A stretch of 64,000 nt of DNA, taken from the NCBI GenBank assembly GCA_016788425.1, contig JAEURQ010000004.1, positions 434,001 through 498,000 on the forward strand, given 5' to 3'. The stretch is from Chthonomonas sp. Its GTDB lineage: Bacteria; Armatimonadota; Fimbriimonadia; Fimbriimonadales; Fimbriimonadaceae. The notes under the pieces were generated by a model. It was given only the letters and a program-made list of their open reading frames with translations, was not told where the DNA came from and did no database searches. Of the stretch, positions 1-7,463 are shown one piece after another (positions within the stretch are counted from its first letter, which is position 1; each line of letters begins with the position of its first letter). Both the position numbers and the translations under genes were made by a program.

Positions 1-41
1 GCAGTTGCGGTCCCCCACACAAAGTCACGTTGAAAGTTCAT
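1..41 (-). CDS. GH1 beta-glucosidase, N-terminal fragment (runs off window)
   Basis: Only the first 13 complete codons lie in the window. They read MNFQRDFVWGTAT, which matches the start of family 1 glycoside hydrolases (F-x-W-G-x-A-T-A-S-Y-Q-I-E-G). An AAGG Shine-Dalgarno lies about 14 bases upstream of the ATG, just after the stop of the permease gene, so this is the last visible gene of the LacI-headed sugar operon. A cytoplasmic GH1 enzyme would cleave imported beta-gluco-oligosaccharides to glucose, which fits the GH16 and clan-A enzymes nearby. The fragment is short, so the call rests on one motif plus context. Confidence 0.6.
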   Translation of the reverse strand, partial: MNFQRDFVWGTAT

Positions 42-59
42 GTTCGTTGTTGTTTCCTT

Positions 60-890
60 TTACTTAAATCCAGTGAGGGCTAAACCCTTCACAAAATAGC
101 GTTGTCCGGCGAGAAAAATGAGGATCAGCGGAATGGTCACGAGCACGCTCCCCGCCATGAGCAAATGCCATTGCTCGGCGCGCAACGAGTTGTAGGTTGC
201 CAGGCCAAGTTCGAGTGTCTGCTTGTCGGGGTCGTTTAAGTAGATAAGCGGCCCCATAAAGTCGCGCCAATTGTAGATGAAGCAGAAGATGCCGACGGTG
301 GCGAGCGCGCTGGAAGACAGCGGCAATATGATGCGCGCATAGATCGTCCAGTGGCTGGCGCCCTCCATCTTGGCGGCCTCGTCGAGCTCCTTGGGGATGC
401 CCATAAAGAACTGGCGCAACAAGAAGATGTTGAACGCGCCACCCCCGAAAAATGCGGGCACGGTCAGCGGCAGGATTGTGTTCACCCAGCGCAATTCTTT
501 AAACAAGTAGTAGGTGGGAATCGTGGTGACGATTGCCGGCAACATCATCGTGCTCAGCAACACCACAAAGAGGCGGTCCCGTCCCGCAAACTTCATTTTC
601 GCAAACGCGTAAGCGACGAGGCTGGCACTGAGAATAACTCCGAAAGTCGCGACCGTCGCGATGATCACCGTGTTCGAGAAAAGCTTAGCGAACTTGACGT
701 TGGGATTCGAGAGAACTTCGTGGTAGTTCGCCCACGTCACCTGTTGCGGCCAACTCCAGGCAGGCGTGGTGGCAAGTTCTTGCGGCGTCTTCAGACTCAT
801 CGCCAGCGAAACATAGAAGGGAAGTAAGAAAATCAAACTCCCAACGATGAGCAGGATGGTTACCAACCACTTGCCGCGGTACATCTTCAT
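60..890 (-). CDS. ABC sugar transporter permease, MalG type
   Basis: This 276-residue inner-membrane protein has six predicted transmembrane segments. The EAA loop (ELDEAAKMEGA, followed by ARIILPL) is the contact site for the ATPase subunit and is typical of carbohydrate uptake family 1 permeases. Its start overlaps the stop of the upstream fused binding-protein/permease by four bases (ATGA), so the two are translationally coupled and should form one heterodimeric channel. No ATPase gene is present in the visible operon; a shared MsmX/UgpC-like ATPase encoded elsewhere is likely. The substrate is inferred to be a beta-glucan oligosaccharide from the neighbouring glycosidases. Confidence 0.9.
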   Translation of the reverse strand: MKMYRGKWLVTILLIVGSLIFLLPFYVSLAMSLKTPQELATTPAWSWPQQVTWANYHEVLSNPNVKFAKLFSNTVIIATVATFGVILSASLVAYAFAKMKFAGRDRLFVVLLSTMMLPAIVTTIPTYYLFKELRWVNTILPLTVPAFFGGGAFNIFLLRQFFMGIPKELDEAAKMEGASHWTIYARIILPLSSSALATVGIFCFIYNWRDFMGPLIYLNDPDKQTLELGLATYNSLRAEQWHLLMAGSVLVTIPLILIFLAGQRYFVKGLALTGFK

Positions 891-3298
891 GCCGCACCCT
901 CGTAATAAACATAGCGGTTAAGCTTCCACTGCACCTTGGTGATCAGGAAGACAACGGCAAACAGAAGCCATGCGAGCGCCGACGCGTAACCCATGCGCAA
1001 GTTACCGAACGAGTTATCGTAAAGGTGCAACATGTAAAAGCGTGTCGCGTCATTCGGTCCGCCTTGGGTCATCGCGAACGCCTGAGTAAAGGCTTGGAAA
1101 GCGCCGATTACACCCGTGATCAGCGAGAAGAAAAGCGCCGGCGAGACCATCGGGAACGTGACCACGCGGAACCGCGACAACGGTCCGGCCCCGTCGAGGG
1201 TCGCCGCTTCGTAGTACACCTCGGGGATCGCTTGCAGCCCGGCCAGCAGGATGACCATGCTGCCACCGACGCCCCAAAGGCTCATGATGATGAGGCTCGA
1301 AAGCGCGAGTTTCTCGTCGCCGAGCCAGTTAGGAAGTTGGCCGTTCGTGTTGAGGACCGAGAGCAAACCGAGCGGATCGCGGCTGCCATCAGCGCCAAAC
1401 AAAACCGTGTTGAGCAAGCCGCCTTCGGGCTGAAACACCTTGCGCCAAATGAGCGCGGAAGCCACCGCGCTCGCGAGTGACGGTAGATAGAAGAACGTCC
1501 GGTACAGCGGCATGCCCTTCACCCGGACGTTCAGCAGTAGCGCCAGCATGAGAGCAAACGCCAGCCCCAACGGAACTGACGCAACCGTGAAAATTGTCGT
1601 TACCTTCACCGATTGCCAAAAGCGAGAATCGTGCAGGAATGCCTCTTGGAAGTTGCCCACACCGCGCCATTCGGCGGGACGGATAATATCCCAATTCGTG
1701 AAGCTCATGAGGAGCGAAAAGATCATGGGCCCGACGGCAAACAGGAGCGTGCCGATGATCCACGGCGACAAGAACCAGAAGCTCACTCGTCCTTCCGCGC
1801 GCTCGGCTTGAGTGCGCGCTCGGCCTCGCTCGGGCCAATAGACCCATCCGATCACCGCGCCCAGCAGACCCATCCCGGCGAGTCCGCCGATCACCCAGTT
1901 GAAGCGGGGGAGATTCTCCTCTTTGAGGATGGTTTTGAGGCGCGCCGTAGCGACCTCATTGCCCTCGGTTAAAGCGGCTTTGGCCGTGGTCGAGCCCACA
2001 TAAATGGGTTCCGTTTTGGCGAAGACCAGGCTGCTCACCTCGCCCCAATATTCCGCCGTCGGCGGAAACACAACCGACTTCACCGCCACGTCGGTCGCCA
2101 AGCGGTTGGCGGGGTAGCGCTGCTCCAGCGGAGTGTCGGGTCCGACAACCCAATCGGAGCCTCGGGCCAGGCTTTGGATCGCGGGCTGAGCGATGCCCGC
2201 GCGAGCCATGGCTCGCATGCCCGGCGCGCCAGCCATCCATTGCACCAGCTTCCACGCCTCGGCCGGGTGCTCGGAGCCCGCCATGATCGCGTAGCCCGAA
2301 CCGCCCGACGGCGCGGCCCGCGACACCACGCCCGTCGCGGGGTCTCGGTATCCCGGTGCAGTCGTGATATCCCAGTCGAAGAACCCGGCGGAGCCCGGTT
2401 TCAAAGCCTGGCGAATGTGCGGCACGTCCCAGATTCCGCACTGATACATCGCCGCGCGCTGGGCAATAAAGAGGTCCACCGCCGTGGCTTGGGCCACCGA
2501 GCTCATCTCGGTTTGGCTGGGAAGCCAATGCTTCTTTGTCGCGAGTTCGGCCACCCAATCGAACGCCTTAATGATCCGGGGATCGGTAAAGTTGAGCTTG
2601 TCAAAGTGCTCGGGATGGTTGACGAACCGGGCTCCCTGACTGAACACAAGCGTGTCGGTGAACGCCCCAGTCCAGGAGGGCGCAAACCCCCACCGCTTCA
2701 CTTTGCCTTTCGCGTCGGTCTGCGTAAGGCGCTGCATCGCGTAGGTAAAGCACTTGCTGCCGAGTTCGGGCCGGGGCTCCCAATCCCAGGTCCAGGACCC
2801 GTCCGGCAAATCTAGTCCGGCCTCGCGGAACAGGCGCTTGTTGTAGTAGATCAGCCCGATCGGAGCGATGTCGCGCGGGAGCACGAAAAGCTTCTCCTTC
2901 AGCCGGAAAACTTGGACAATCGGGCCGTAGTAGTCGGCCAGTTTGAACTCCGGCGTGGCCTCAATCATCGGGTCGAGGGCCGCCAGCGCATCGCGCCGAG
3001 CAAAAAGCTGCATGTTTGGCGGGTCTAACTGGGCCACATCCGGCGCCGTGCGCCCTGCCACCTGGCTCAGCAGCCGCTGAAAGTAGTAGCGATAGTCAAC
3101 GTTTTCGAGCTTGACTTTAATGCCCGGGTGGGCGCGCTCAAACTCGGCGGTGACCGACCGCAGAACGCGGAGACTTTCGTCGCCATCCCACACCACAAGG
3201 CGAAGTTGAACGGGCGCCGCCCCAGCCGGAACTCGGAGAACGAGAAGGGCCAGGCAGAGCAACCAGGGGCGTAGGCACCCTAACAACGTTCGCCTCAT
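887..3298 (-). CDS. Fused sugar-binding protein and ABC permease (MalE-MalF-like)
   Basis: This 803-residue protein joins two components that are normally separate. Residues 1-28 are a signal peptide. About residues 30-445 are an extracellular solute-binding domain of family 1 (VVWDGDE near the start, TAPDVAQLDPPN, a long C-terminal lobe). A transmembrane helix near residue 470 is followed by a MalF-type permease domain from about residue 505 to the end, with an EAA loop (YYEAATLDGAG). The reading frame is continuous, so this is a real fusion and not a sequencing error. Each transporter would carry one tethered receptor. It sits between the small membrane protein and the MalG-type permease in the LacI-headed operon. 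Fused receptors are known in other ABC importer families but are uncommon in this one. Confidence 0.88.
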   Translation of the reverse strand: MRRTLLGCLRPWLLCLALLVLRVPAGAAPVQLRLVVWDGDESLRVLRSVTAEFERAHPGIKVKLENVDYRYYFQRLLSQVAGRTAPDVAQLDPPNMQLFARRDALAALDPMIEATPEFKLADYYGPIVQVFRLKEKLFVLPRDIAPIGLIYYNKRLFREAGLDLPDGSWTWDWEPRPELGSKCFTYAMQRLTQTDAKGKVKRWGFAPSWTGAFTDTLVFSQGARFVNHPEHFDKLNFTDPRIIKAFDWVAELATKKHWLPSQTEMSSVAQATAVDLFIAQRAAMYQCGIWDVPHIRQALKPGSAGFFDWDITTAPGYRDPATGVVSRAAPSGGSGYAIMAGSEHPAEAWKLVQWMAGAPGMRAMARAGIAQPAIQSLARGSDWVVGPDTPLEQRYPANRLATDVAVKSVVFPPTAEYWGEVSSLVFAKTEPIYVGSTTAKAALTEGNEVATARLKTILKEENLPRFNWVIGGLAGMGLLGAVIGWVYWPERGRARTQAERAEGRVSFWFLSPWIIGTLLFAVGPMIFSLLMSFTNWDIIRPAEWRGVGNFQEAFLHDSRFWQSVKVTTIFTVASVPLGLAFALMLALLLNVRVKGMPLYRTFFYLPSLASAVASALIWRKVFQPEGGLLNTVLFGADGSRDPLGLLSVLNTNGQLPNWLGDEKLALSSLIIMSLWGVGGSMVILLAGLQAIPEVYYEAATLDGAGPLSRFRVVTFPMVSPALFFSLITGVIGAFQAFTQAFAMTQGGPNDATRFYMLHLYDNSFGNLRMGYASALAWLLFAVVFLITKVQWKLNRYVYYEGAA

Positions 3299-3312
3299 GG
3301 TCGGTTTGGTTC

Positions 3313-3597
3313 CTAATTGCCGTTCGGCGGCGCGGTGTGCGGCGTGGGAGCCTGGCCCGCGTTCGGGTCAATTTCGCCGTATTTGGCGGTCTGCTCTCGA
3401 ATCTGGGCTTCCATCTCGGGCGAGAGCTTGCCCTTAAGGTGGGCGGGAATCTCTTCCTTCACCTTGATCTTCGGCGCGGGGAGGTCGCCCGGCCCCATCA
3501 CCGCCTTCGCAATCACGAAGACGGTGAGGATCACGGCCACGGCGATGGCGCCAATCACGACGCCAAGCGGGAGTTCTTTCTTAGTTTTCTCAGCCAC
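3313..3597 (-). CDS. Small single-pass membrane protein, unknown function
   Basis: This 94-residue protein has a GTG start. A short basic N-terminus is followed by one hydrophobic helix (about residues 11-31) and a soluble tail rich in Lys, Glu and Pro. The tail carries an EEIPAHLKGKLSPEMEAQIREQ stretch that looks helical. No catalytic motif is seen. It lies six bases downstream of the pseudopilin stop and 14 bases upstream of the fused transporter gene, so it is in the same transcript. The position suggests an accessory role to the pseudopilin or the transporter, but this is only context. Confidence 0.7.
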   Translation of the reverse strand: MAEKTKKELPLGVVIGAIAVAVILTVFVIAKAVMGPGDLPAPKIKVKEEIPAHLKGKLSPEMEAQIREQTAKYGEIDPNAGQAPTPHTAPPNGN

Positions 3598-3603
3598 GGG
3601 ATC

Positions 3604-4458
3604 TCACTGCGGAAGCGGGCAGTCGTTCGTGGCATCGCCGCCACCCCAGTCGTCGGCGTCAACGCACACGCCCTTCAGCGCAGTGTTCACCGGGCGGCCC
3701 ACGCCATTGCTTTGGCGATAGCCAGGGAAGATGTAGCCATCCGGAAACGCCTTGGTGTGTCCATCGGCGAAGCCAAAGTTAGCGGTGCCGTTGCCCGAGG
3801 CGTAGTCAATGCCCGACCACAACTGCGCGGCGTTAATGTTCTTATACGAAATCGTATGGGCGGAGGCCGTGCCCCATACCCATTGCTCCCAGAATGCAGA
3901 CCAAATCCAGAAGTCCGTGGTGTAGAACTGGCCCTCGTTGCGTTGCTCGGTGAGCATGATCGAGTCTGCCGGAAGCGCAATCGCCGTCGCCGTGTAAACG
4001 GTCACGTTGTTCTCAGCAGTGCCACCCCAGGTGTTCACGCCACCAACGCCACGCACCAGGTTCGCCGCGACGCGGAACGAGCGCTTAATATCGCCGAGGT
4101 TCGACGGTTTGCGCGGCGAGCGATCCAGGCCCGATTCGTAAATCGGATAGCTCTTTTGGTACTTGTAGATCATCTTGTCCCAGGTCGGGCAGCCCCATTC
4201 GGCTTCGTTACAGCTGCCGGTCTGCCAAGATCGGCCGTTGCCGTTCATCGTGCCGCGCTTCGGGTAGGTGTCGTCGTTGTCGCCCATATACAGCTGAAAC
4301 GCCATCAGCGTTTGCTTCATGTTCGAGACGGTTTGGGCTTTCTTTGCCGCCGTTTTGGCCTGAGTAAAGACGGGGAACAGAATGGCCGCAAGGATCGCAA
4401 TAATGGCGATCACAACCAAGAGTTCGATGAGGGTAAATGCCGATTGCTTACGTTGCAT
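3604..4458 (-). CDS. Type II/IV pseudopilin, H-X9-DG (DUF1559-like) protein
   Basis: The protein has 284 residues and begins with a prepilin peptidase site and hydrophobic helix ([20 protein letters not shown]). A soluble domain follows, containing MGDNDDTYP early and FADGHTK near the C-terminus, the usual end signature of this family. Such proteins are abundant in Planctomycetes and Armatimonadota, and most have no known function. The ATG overlaps the TAA of the lacI-type gene by one base (TAATG), so the two are co-translated. Finding a pseudopilin inside a sugar ABC operon is odd; it may help surface binding or processing of the polysaccharide. Confidence 0.88.
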   Translation of the reverse strand: MQRKQSAFTLIELLVVIAIIAILAAILFPVFTQAKTAAKKAQTVSNMKQTLMAFQLYMGDNDDTYPKRGTMNGNGRSWQTGSCNEAEWGCPTWDKMIYKYQKSYPIYESGLDRSPRKPSNLGDIKRSFRVAANLVRGVGGVNTWGGTAENNVTVYTATAIALPADSIMLTEQRNEGQFYTTDFWIWSAFWEQWVWGTASAHTISYKNINAAQLWSGIDYASGNGTANFGFADGHTKAFPDGYIFPGYRQSNGVGRPVNTALKGVCVDADDWGGGDATNDCPLPQ

Positions 4459-5480
4459 TATTTGTGCTCCATTGGACGGGAAGTCGAGGCTCTGACGACG
4501 AGCCGAGATTGAAAAACGGATTGGTCGGTGGGTTCCTGGCCATCGGCCAAGGCCCGTACGGCGCGCACCGCGGCAGCGCTCATTTCGCCGATCGGTTGCT
4601 CCACGGTGGTGATGCCCGGGTACACGTGTTCGCTACCCGGAGTCATGTCGAATCCGGCGATGCTGATGTCGTCCGGCACGCGTTTGCCCTGACTGTACGC
4701 CTGGACAAGCGCGCCGATCGCCATTTCATCGTTGGCGCAGAACACCGCGGTGGGCGGATCGGGCAGAGCGAGCAGCTGAGCCATGGCGCGGCGACCACCA
4801 TCAATGGTGAATTGCCCCATGCCGACCCACTCCTCGCGATACGGAATATGTTTGCCGCGCAGAAACGCCTGATAGGCTTGGAGTCGGACGATCGCATCCT
4901 GCATGTCCAGTCGGCCCGCAATGTGGGCGATCTTGCGATGCCCTAGTTGGAACAGGTGGTCCAACACGGCGCTGACGCCGCCCTCGTTGTCCACGCAGAA
5001 ACTCAGCACGCCATCGAGCGGCACGCCGCTGACGCTCACGCACGGCGAGTGCATGCTCGCGGCGAGCTCCACCGATTTCTCGCTGAAGTGCGGGGCAATG
5101 AAAATCACGCCGTCCACACGGCCATCTACGAGCACCGAGGCAAGTTCGTCGCGCTCGGTTTCCGAGCAACGCGTGAACAGCAGAACGTCGTTGTGCAAAC
5201 GTCCAGCCTCGTTGATGATGCCGTTGAGGGCAAGGTGAAGATAGGGGCTCAGGAACACGTTGTCCGAGACTTCGGGCGGCACAATTCCGATGGTGTCGCT
5301 CTTTCCGGTGACCATTGAGCGGGCCACGCGGTTCGGTCGGTAGTTCAGTTCCTTGGCGGTTTCCAGAACTCGTAGCCGAATCTCATCGGGCACCGAGCGA
5401 GGTCCGCCATTGAGGGCGTAGCTCACCGTGCTGACCGAGATATTTAGCTTCTTTGCTATGTCTTTGATCGTCGCTGCCAT
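4458..5480 (-). CDS. LacI-family transcriptional regulator of the beta-glucan locus
   Basis: The protein has 340 residues. The N-terminal LacI helix-turn-helix and hinge (ATIKDIAKKLNISVSTVSYAL, then NYRPNRVARSM) are intact, and the rest is a periplasmic-binding-protein-like effector domain of normal length. The start is supported by GGAG four bases before the ATG. The gene heads the operon that includes the transporter, and a perfect CGAAACGTTTCG palindrome lies between its promoter and start, so it is probably autoregulated. The same core occurs at the 5' ends of both neighbouring glycosidase genes. It is therefore inferred to be the local repressor, released by a glucan-derived sugar. Confidence 0.93.
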   Translation of the reverse strand: MAATIKDIAKKLNISVSTVSYALNGGPRSVPDEIRLRVLETAKELNYRPNRVARSMVTGKSDTIGIVPPEVSDNVFLSPYLHLALNGIINEAGRLHNDVLLFTRCSETERDELASVLVDGRVDGVIFIAPHFSEKSVELAASMHSPCVSVSGVPLDGVLSFCVDNEGGVSAVLDHLFQLGHRKIAHIAGRLDMQDAIVRLQAYQAFLRGKHIPYREEWVGMGQFTIDGGRRAMAQLLALPDPPTAVFCANDEMAIGALVQAYSQGKRVPDDISIAGFDMTPGSEHVYPGITTVEQPIGEMSAAAVRAVRALADGQEPTDQSVFQSRLVVRASTSRPMEHK

Positions 5481-5487
5481 GCTGCTC

Positions 5488-5499
5488 CGAAACGTTTCG
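5488..5499. promoter_or_regulatory. LacI-family operator in the regulator's own leader
   Basis: This is a perfect 12-base palindrome, CGAAACGTTTCG, of the form bound by LacI/CcpA-type repressors. It lies about 15-24 bases downstream of the inferred transcription start of the operon and just before the ribosome binding site. Binding there would block early elongation as well as translation of the regulator. Confidence 0.8.
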
Positions 5500-5518
5500 C
5501 TTCTCTGCGATTGAAGGC

Positions 5519-5546
5519 ATTATACAGGAAGTTTTCCCAAATGCAA
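5519..5546 (-). promoter_or_regulatory. Promoter of the LacI-headed sugar operon
   Basis: Reading on the minus strand, TTGCAT (5541-5546) is followed after 16 bases by a consensus TATAAT (5519-5524). Transcription should begin near 5512, giving a leader of about 31 bases that contains the operator and the GGAG ribosome binding site. Confidence 0.7.
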
Positions 5547-5642
5547 GGGCTGGGCATGAATATTTTCTCACATCGCCGATTTCCGTTCAAATCTTAGAAA
5601 TTCGTGGCTCACATGGCGATCGGCATTGGGTAAGGTACGGAA

Positions 5643-7463
5643 ATGGCAGCGAGAAACGTTTCTCAATGGCGTTGGATCGGACTCGCGATCGCGGGCGTAA
5701 CGGTGCTCACATGCACCGGCTGGAGCCTCATGCAACCCAAGACCAAGAATTCAGTGGTGCGACTCGAAGGCAAGCCCGGCAGCTTTAAGCTCATCCGCAA
5801 CGGCAAACCCTACTTTATCAAGGGCGCGGGCGGCAGTGGTAGCCGCCAACTTTTCCTGGAAGTCGGTGGCAACTCGACCCGCACATGGGGCGCAGACGAC
5901 CTGGAGCCGATGCTCGACCAAGCCCACAAGGATGGCGTGAGCGTCACGCTCGGCATTTGGCTCCAACACAACAACGTGTTCGACTACACCAACGCCGCCG
6001 AGGTGAAGAAACAGTTTGAGATGTGCCGGCAGGCGGTGATGCGATACAAAGACCATCCCGCGCTTTTGCTCTGGGCGTTTGGCAACGAAATGGAAGGCTC
6101 GGGCGAGGACCTCGCCGTGTGGCGAGCGATCGAAGACATCGCCGCGATGAGCAAAAAACTCGACCCGAACCACCCGACGATGACCGTGGTCGCCGAGATC
6201 GGCGACTCGAAAGTACGCCGCATCCAGGAACTCTGCCCCAGCATCGATATCATCGGCGTCAACAGCTACGGCGGCGCGGTTAGCCTCGCCGAGCGGTACG
6301 CCAAGCAGGGCGGCAAGAAGCCGTACATCGTCACCGAGTTTGGCCCGCCGGGCCCGTGGGAACTCAAGTCTACGCGTTGGGGAGCCGGGCTCGAACCGAC
6401 GAGCAGCGCAAAGGCCCGGTTCTACGAGGAGTCCTATCAAAAGGCGGTCCTCGATAACCCCGGCAACTGCCTCGGTGCGTACGCGTTCCTGTGGGGCAAC
6501 AAGCAGGAGGCCACCGCGACCTGGTTTGGCATGCTGATGCCCGGCGGCAAGCCGACCGAGGCAGTGGACGTGATGGCCAAATTTTGGACCGGGAAGCCGC
6601 GCGCCAACCAATGTCCGCGCGTGGAATCTCTGACCACCTCGCAGACCGATCACCTTCAGCCCGGCCAAACGATCACCGCCAAGCTCTCGGCCAAAGACCC
6701 CGAAGGTCGGCCGCTCACGGTTAAGTGGGTACTCACTGGCGAGGTAAAGCAGCGCCTCTCTGCGGGTCGCGACGAGGTGGTGCCCGAAGGCTATCCGGAC
6801 GCCCTGGTGAAGTCTGACGCGACGAGCGCTGAGTTCCGGATGCCGAAGGAGCATGGCGCCTACCGAATCTTCGCTTACGTCTTTGATGAGGCGGGCAACA
6901 CCGGCGTGGCGAACATCCCCATCTTCGTGGACGACCCCAACGCGATCAAAGGCGGCGGGCTCAAGGTCAAGTTGCCGCTTGCAATCTACCAAGATTCAGG
7001 CGAAAATCTCACCTTCGTGCCGAGCGGATTTATGGGTGACACCGCCGCCTTCAAGGTGGATTTCAACAGCCCGGTCCAGCCAAAAGTCGGCACCCGCTGC
7101 GCCAGTTTTAGCTTCGAAAAGCCGGATGGTTGGGCGGGACTGGTCTTCCAATATCCCGCCAACGACTGGGGCGAACTCCCCGGTGCGGTGGACCTTTCGG
7201 CGGCTCACGGCTTGCACTTTTGGATGCGCGGTGAACGTGGCGGAGAGAAGGTCAAGGTCGAGTGCGGCATCCTCAAAGCCGACAAAAAGTACGGCGACTC
7301 GGGCACGGGCGCTCGCGAACTGACCCTGACCAAGGAGTGGCGCGAGTACACCATTGATCTCGCCGGTCAGGATTTGAGTCGGATGAAAACGGGCTTTGTG
7401 CTCGTTATGGCTGGGTCGGGTAGCCCGCAAAAAATCTTCTTAGATGCAGCGGAATATCGTTGA
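5643..7463 (+). CDS. Secreted or anchored clan GH-A glycoside hydrolase (GH2/GH5-like TIM barrel)
   Basis: The protein has 606 residues and an N-terminal hydrophobic signal/anchor (residues 10-30). The barrel carries a probable acid/base Glu149 in WAFGNEME and a nucleophile Glu232 in VTEFGPPG, both in the clan A arrangement. Residues from about 330 to 430 look like an Ig/cadherin-like module, and about 450-606 like a beta-sandwich carbohydrate-binding module. It runs opposite to the LacI operon and converges on the GH16 gene, with a 59-base 3' overlap. TAAGGT lies six bases before the ATG with no Shine-Dalgarno, so the message may be leaderless, and the operator falls in codons 4-7. The exact GH family and substrate are not settled; a beta-glucan is inferred. 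Confidence 0.82.
   Translation: MAARNVSQWRWIGLAIAGVTVLTCTGWSLMQPKTKNSVVRLEGKPGSFKLIRNGKPYFIKGAGGSGSRQLFLEVGGNSTRTWGADDLEPMLDQAHKDGVSVTLGIWLQHNNVFDYTNAAEVKKQFEMCRQAVMRYKDHPALLLWAFGNEMEGSGEDLAVWRAIEDIAAMSKKLDPNHPTMTVVAEIGDSKVRRIQELCPSIDIIGVNSYGGAVSLAERYAKQGGKKPYIVTEFGPPGPWELKSTRWGAGLEPTSSAKARFYEESYQKAVLDNPGNCLGAYAFLWGNKQEATATWFGMLMPGGKPTEAVDVMAKFWTGKPRANQCPRVESLTTSQTDHLQPGQTITAKLSAKDPEGRPLTVKWVLTGEVKQRLSAGRDEVVPEGYPDALVKSDATSAEFRMPKEHGAYRIFAYVFDEAGNTGVANIPIFVDDPNAIKGGGLKVKLPLAIYQDSGENLTFVPSGFMGDTAAFKVDFNSPVQPKVGTRCASFSFEKPDGWAGLVFQYPANDWGELPGAVDLSAAHGLHFWMRGERGGEKVKVECGILKADKKYGDSGTGARELTLTKEWREYTIDLAGQDLSRMKTGFVLVMAGSGSPQKIFLDAAEYR
5651..5664. promoter_or_regulatory. LacI-family operator inside the glycosidase coding sequence
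   Basis: GAGAAACGTTTCTC is a perfect 14-base palindrome encoding Arg-Asn-Val-Ser near the N-terminus of the glycosidase. Its GAAACGTTTC core is at +11 to +20 from the start codon. Confidence 0.78.
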
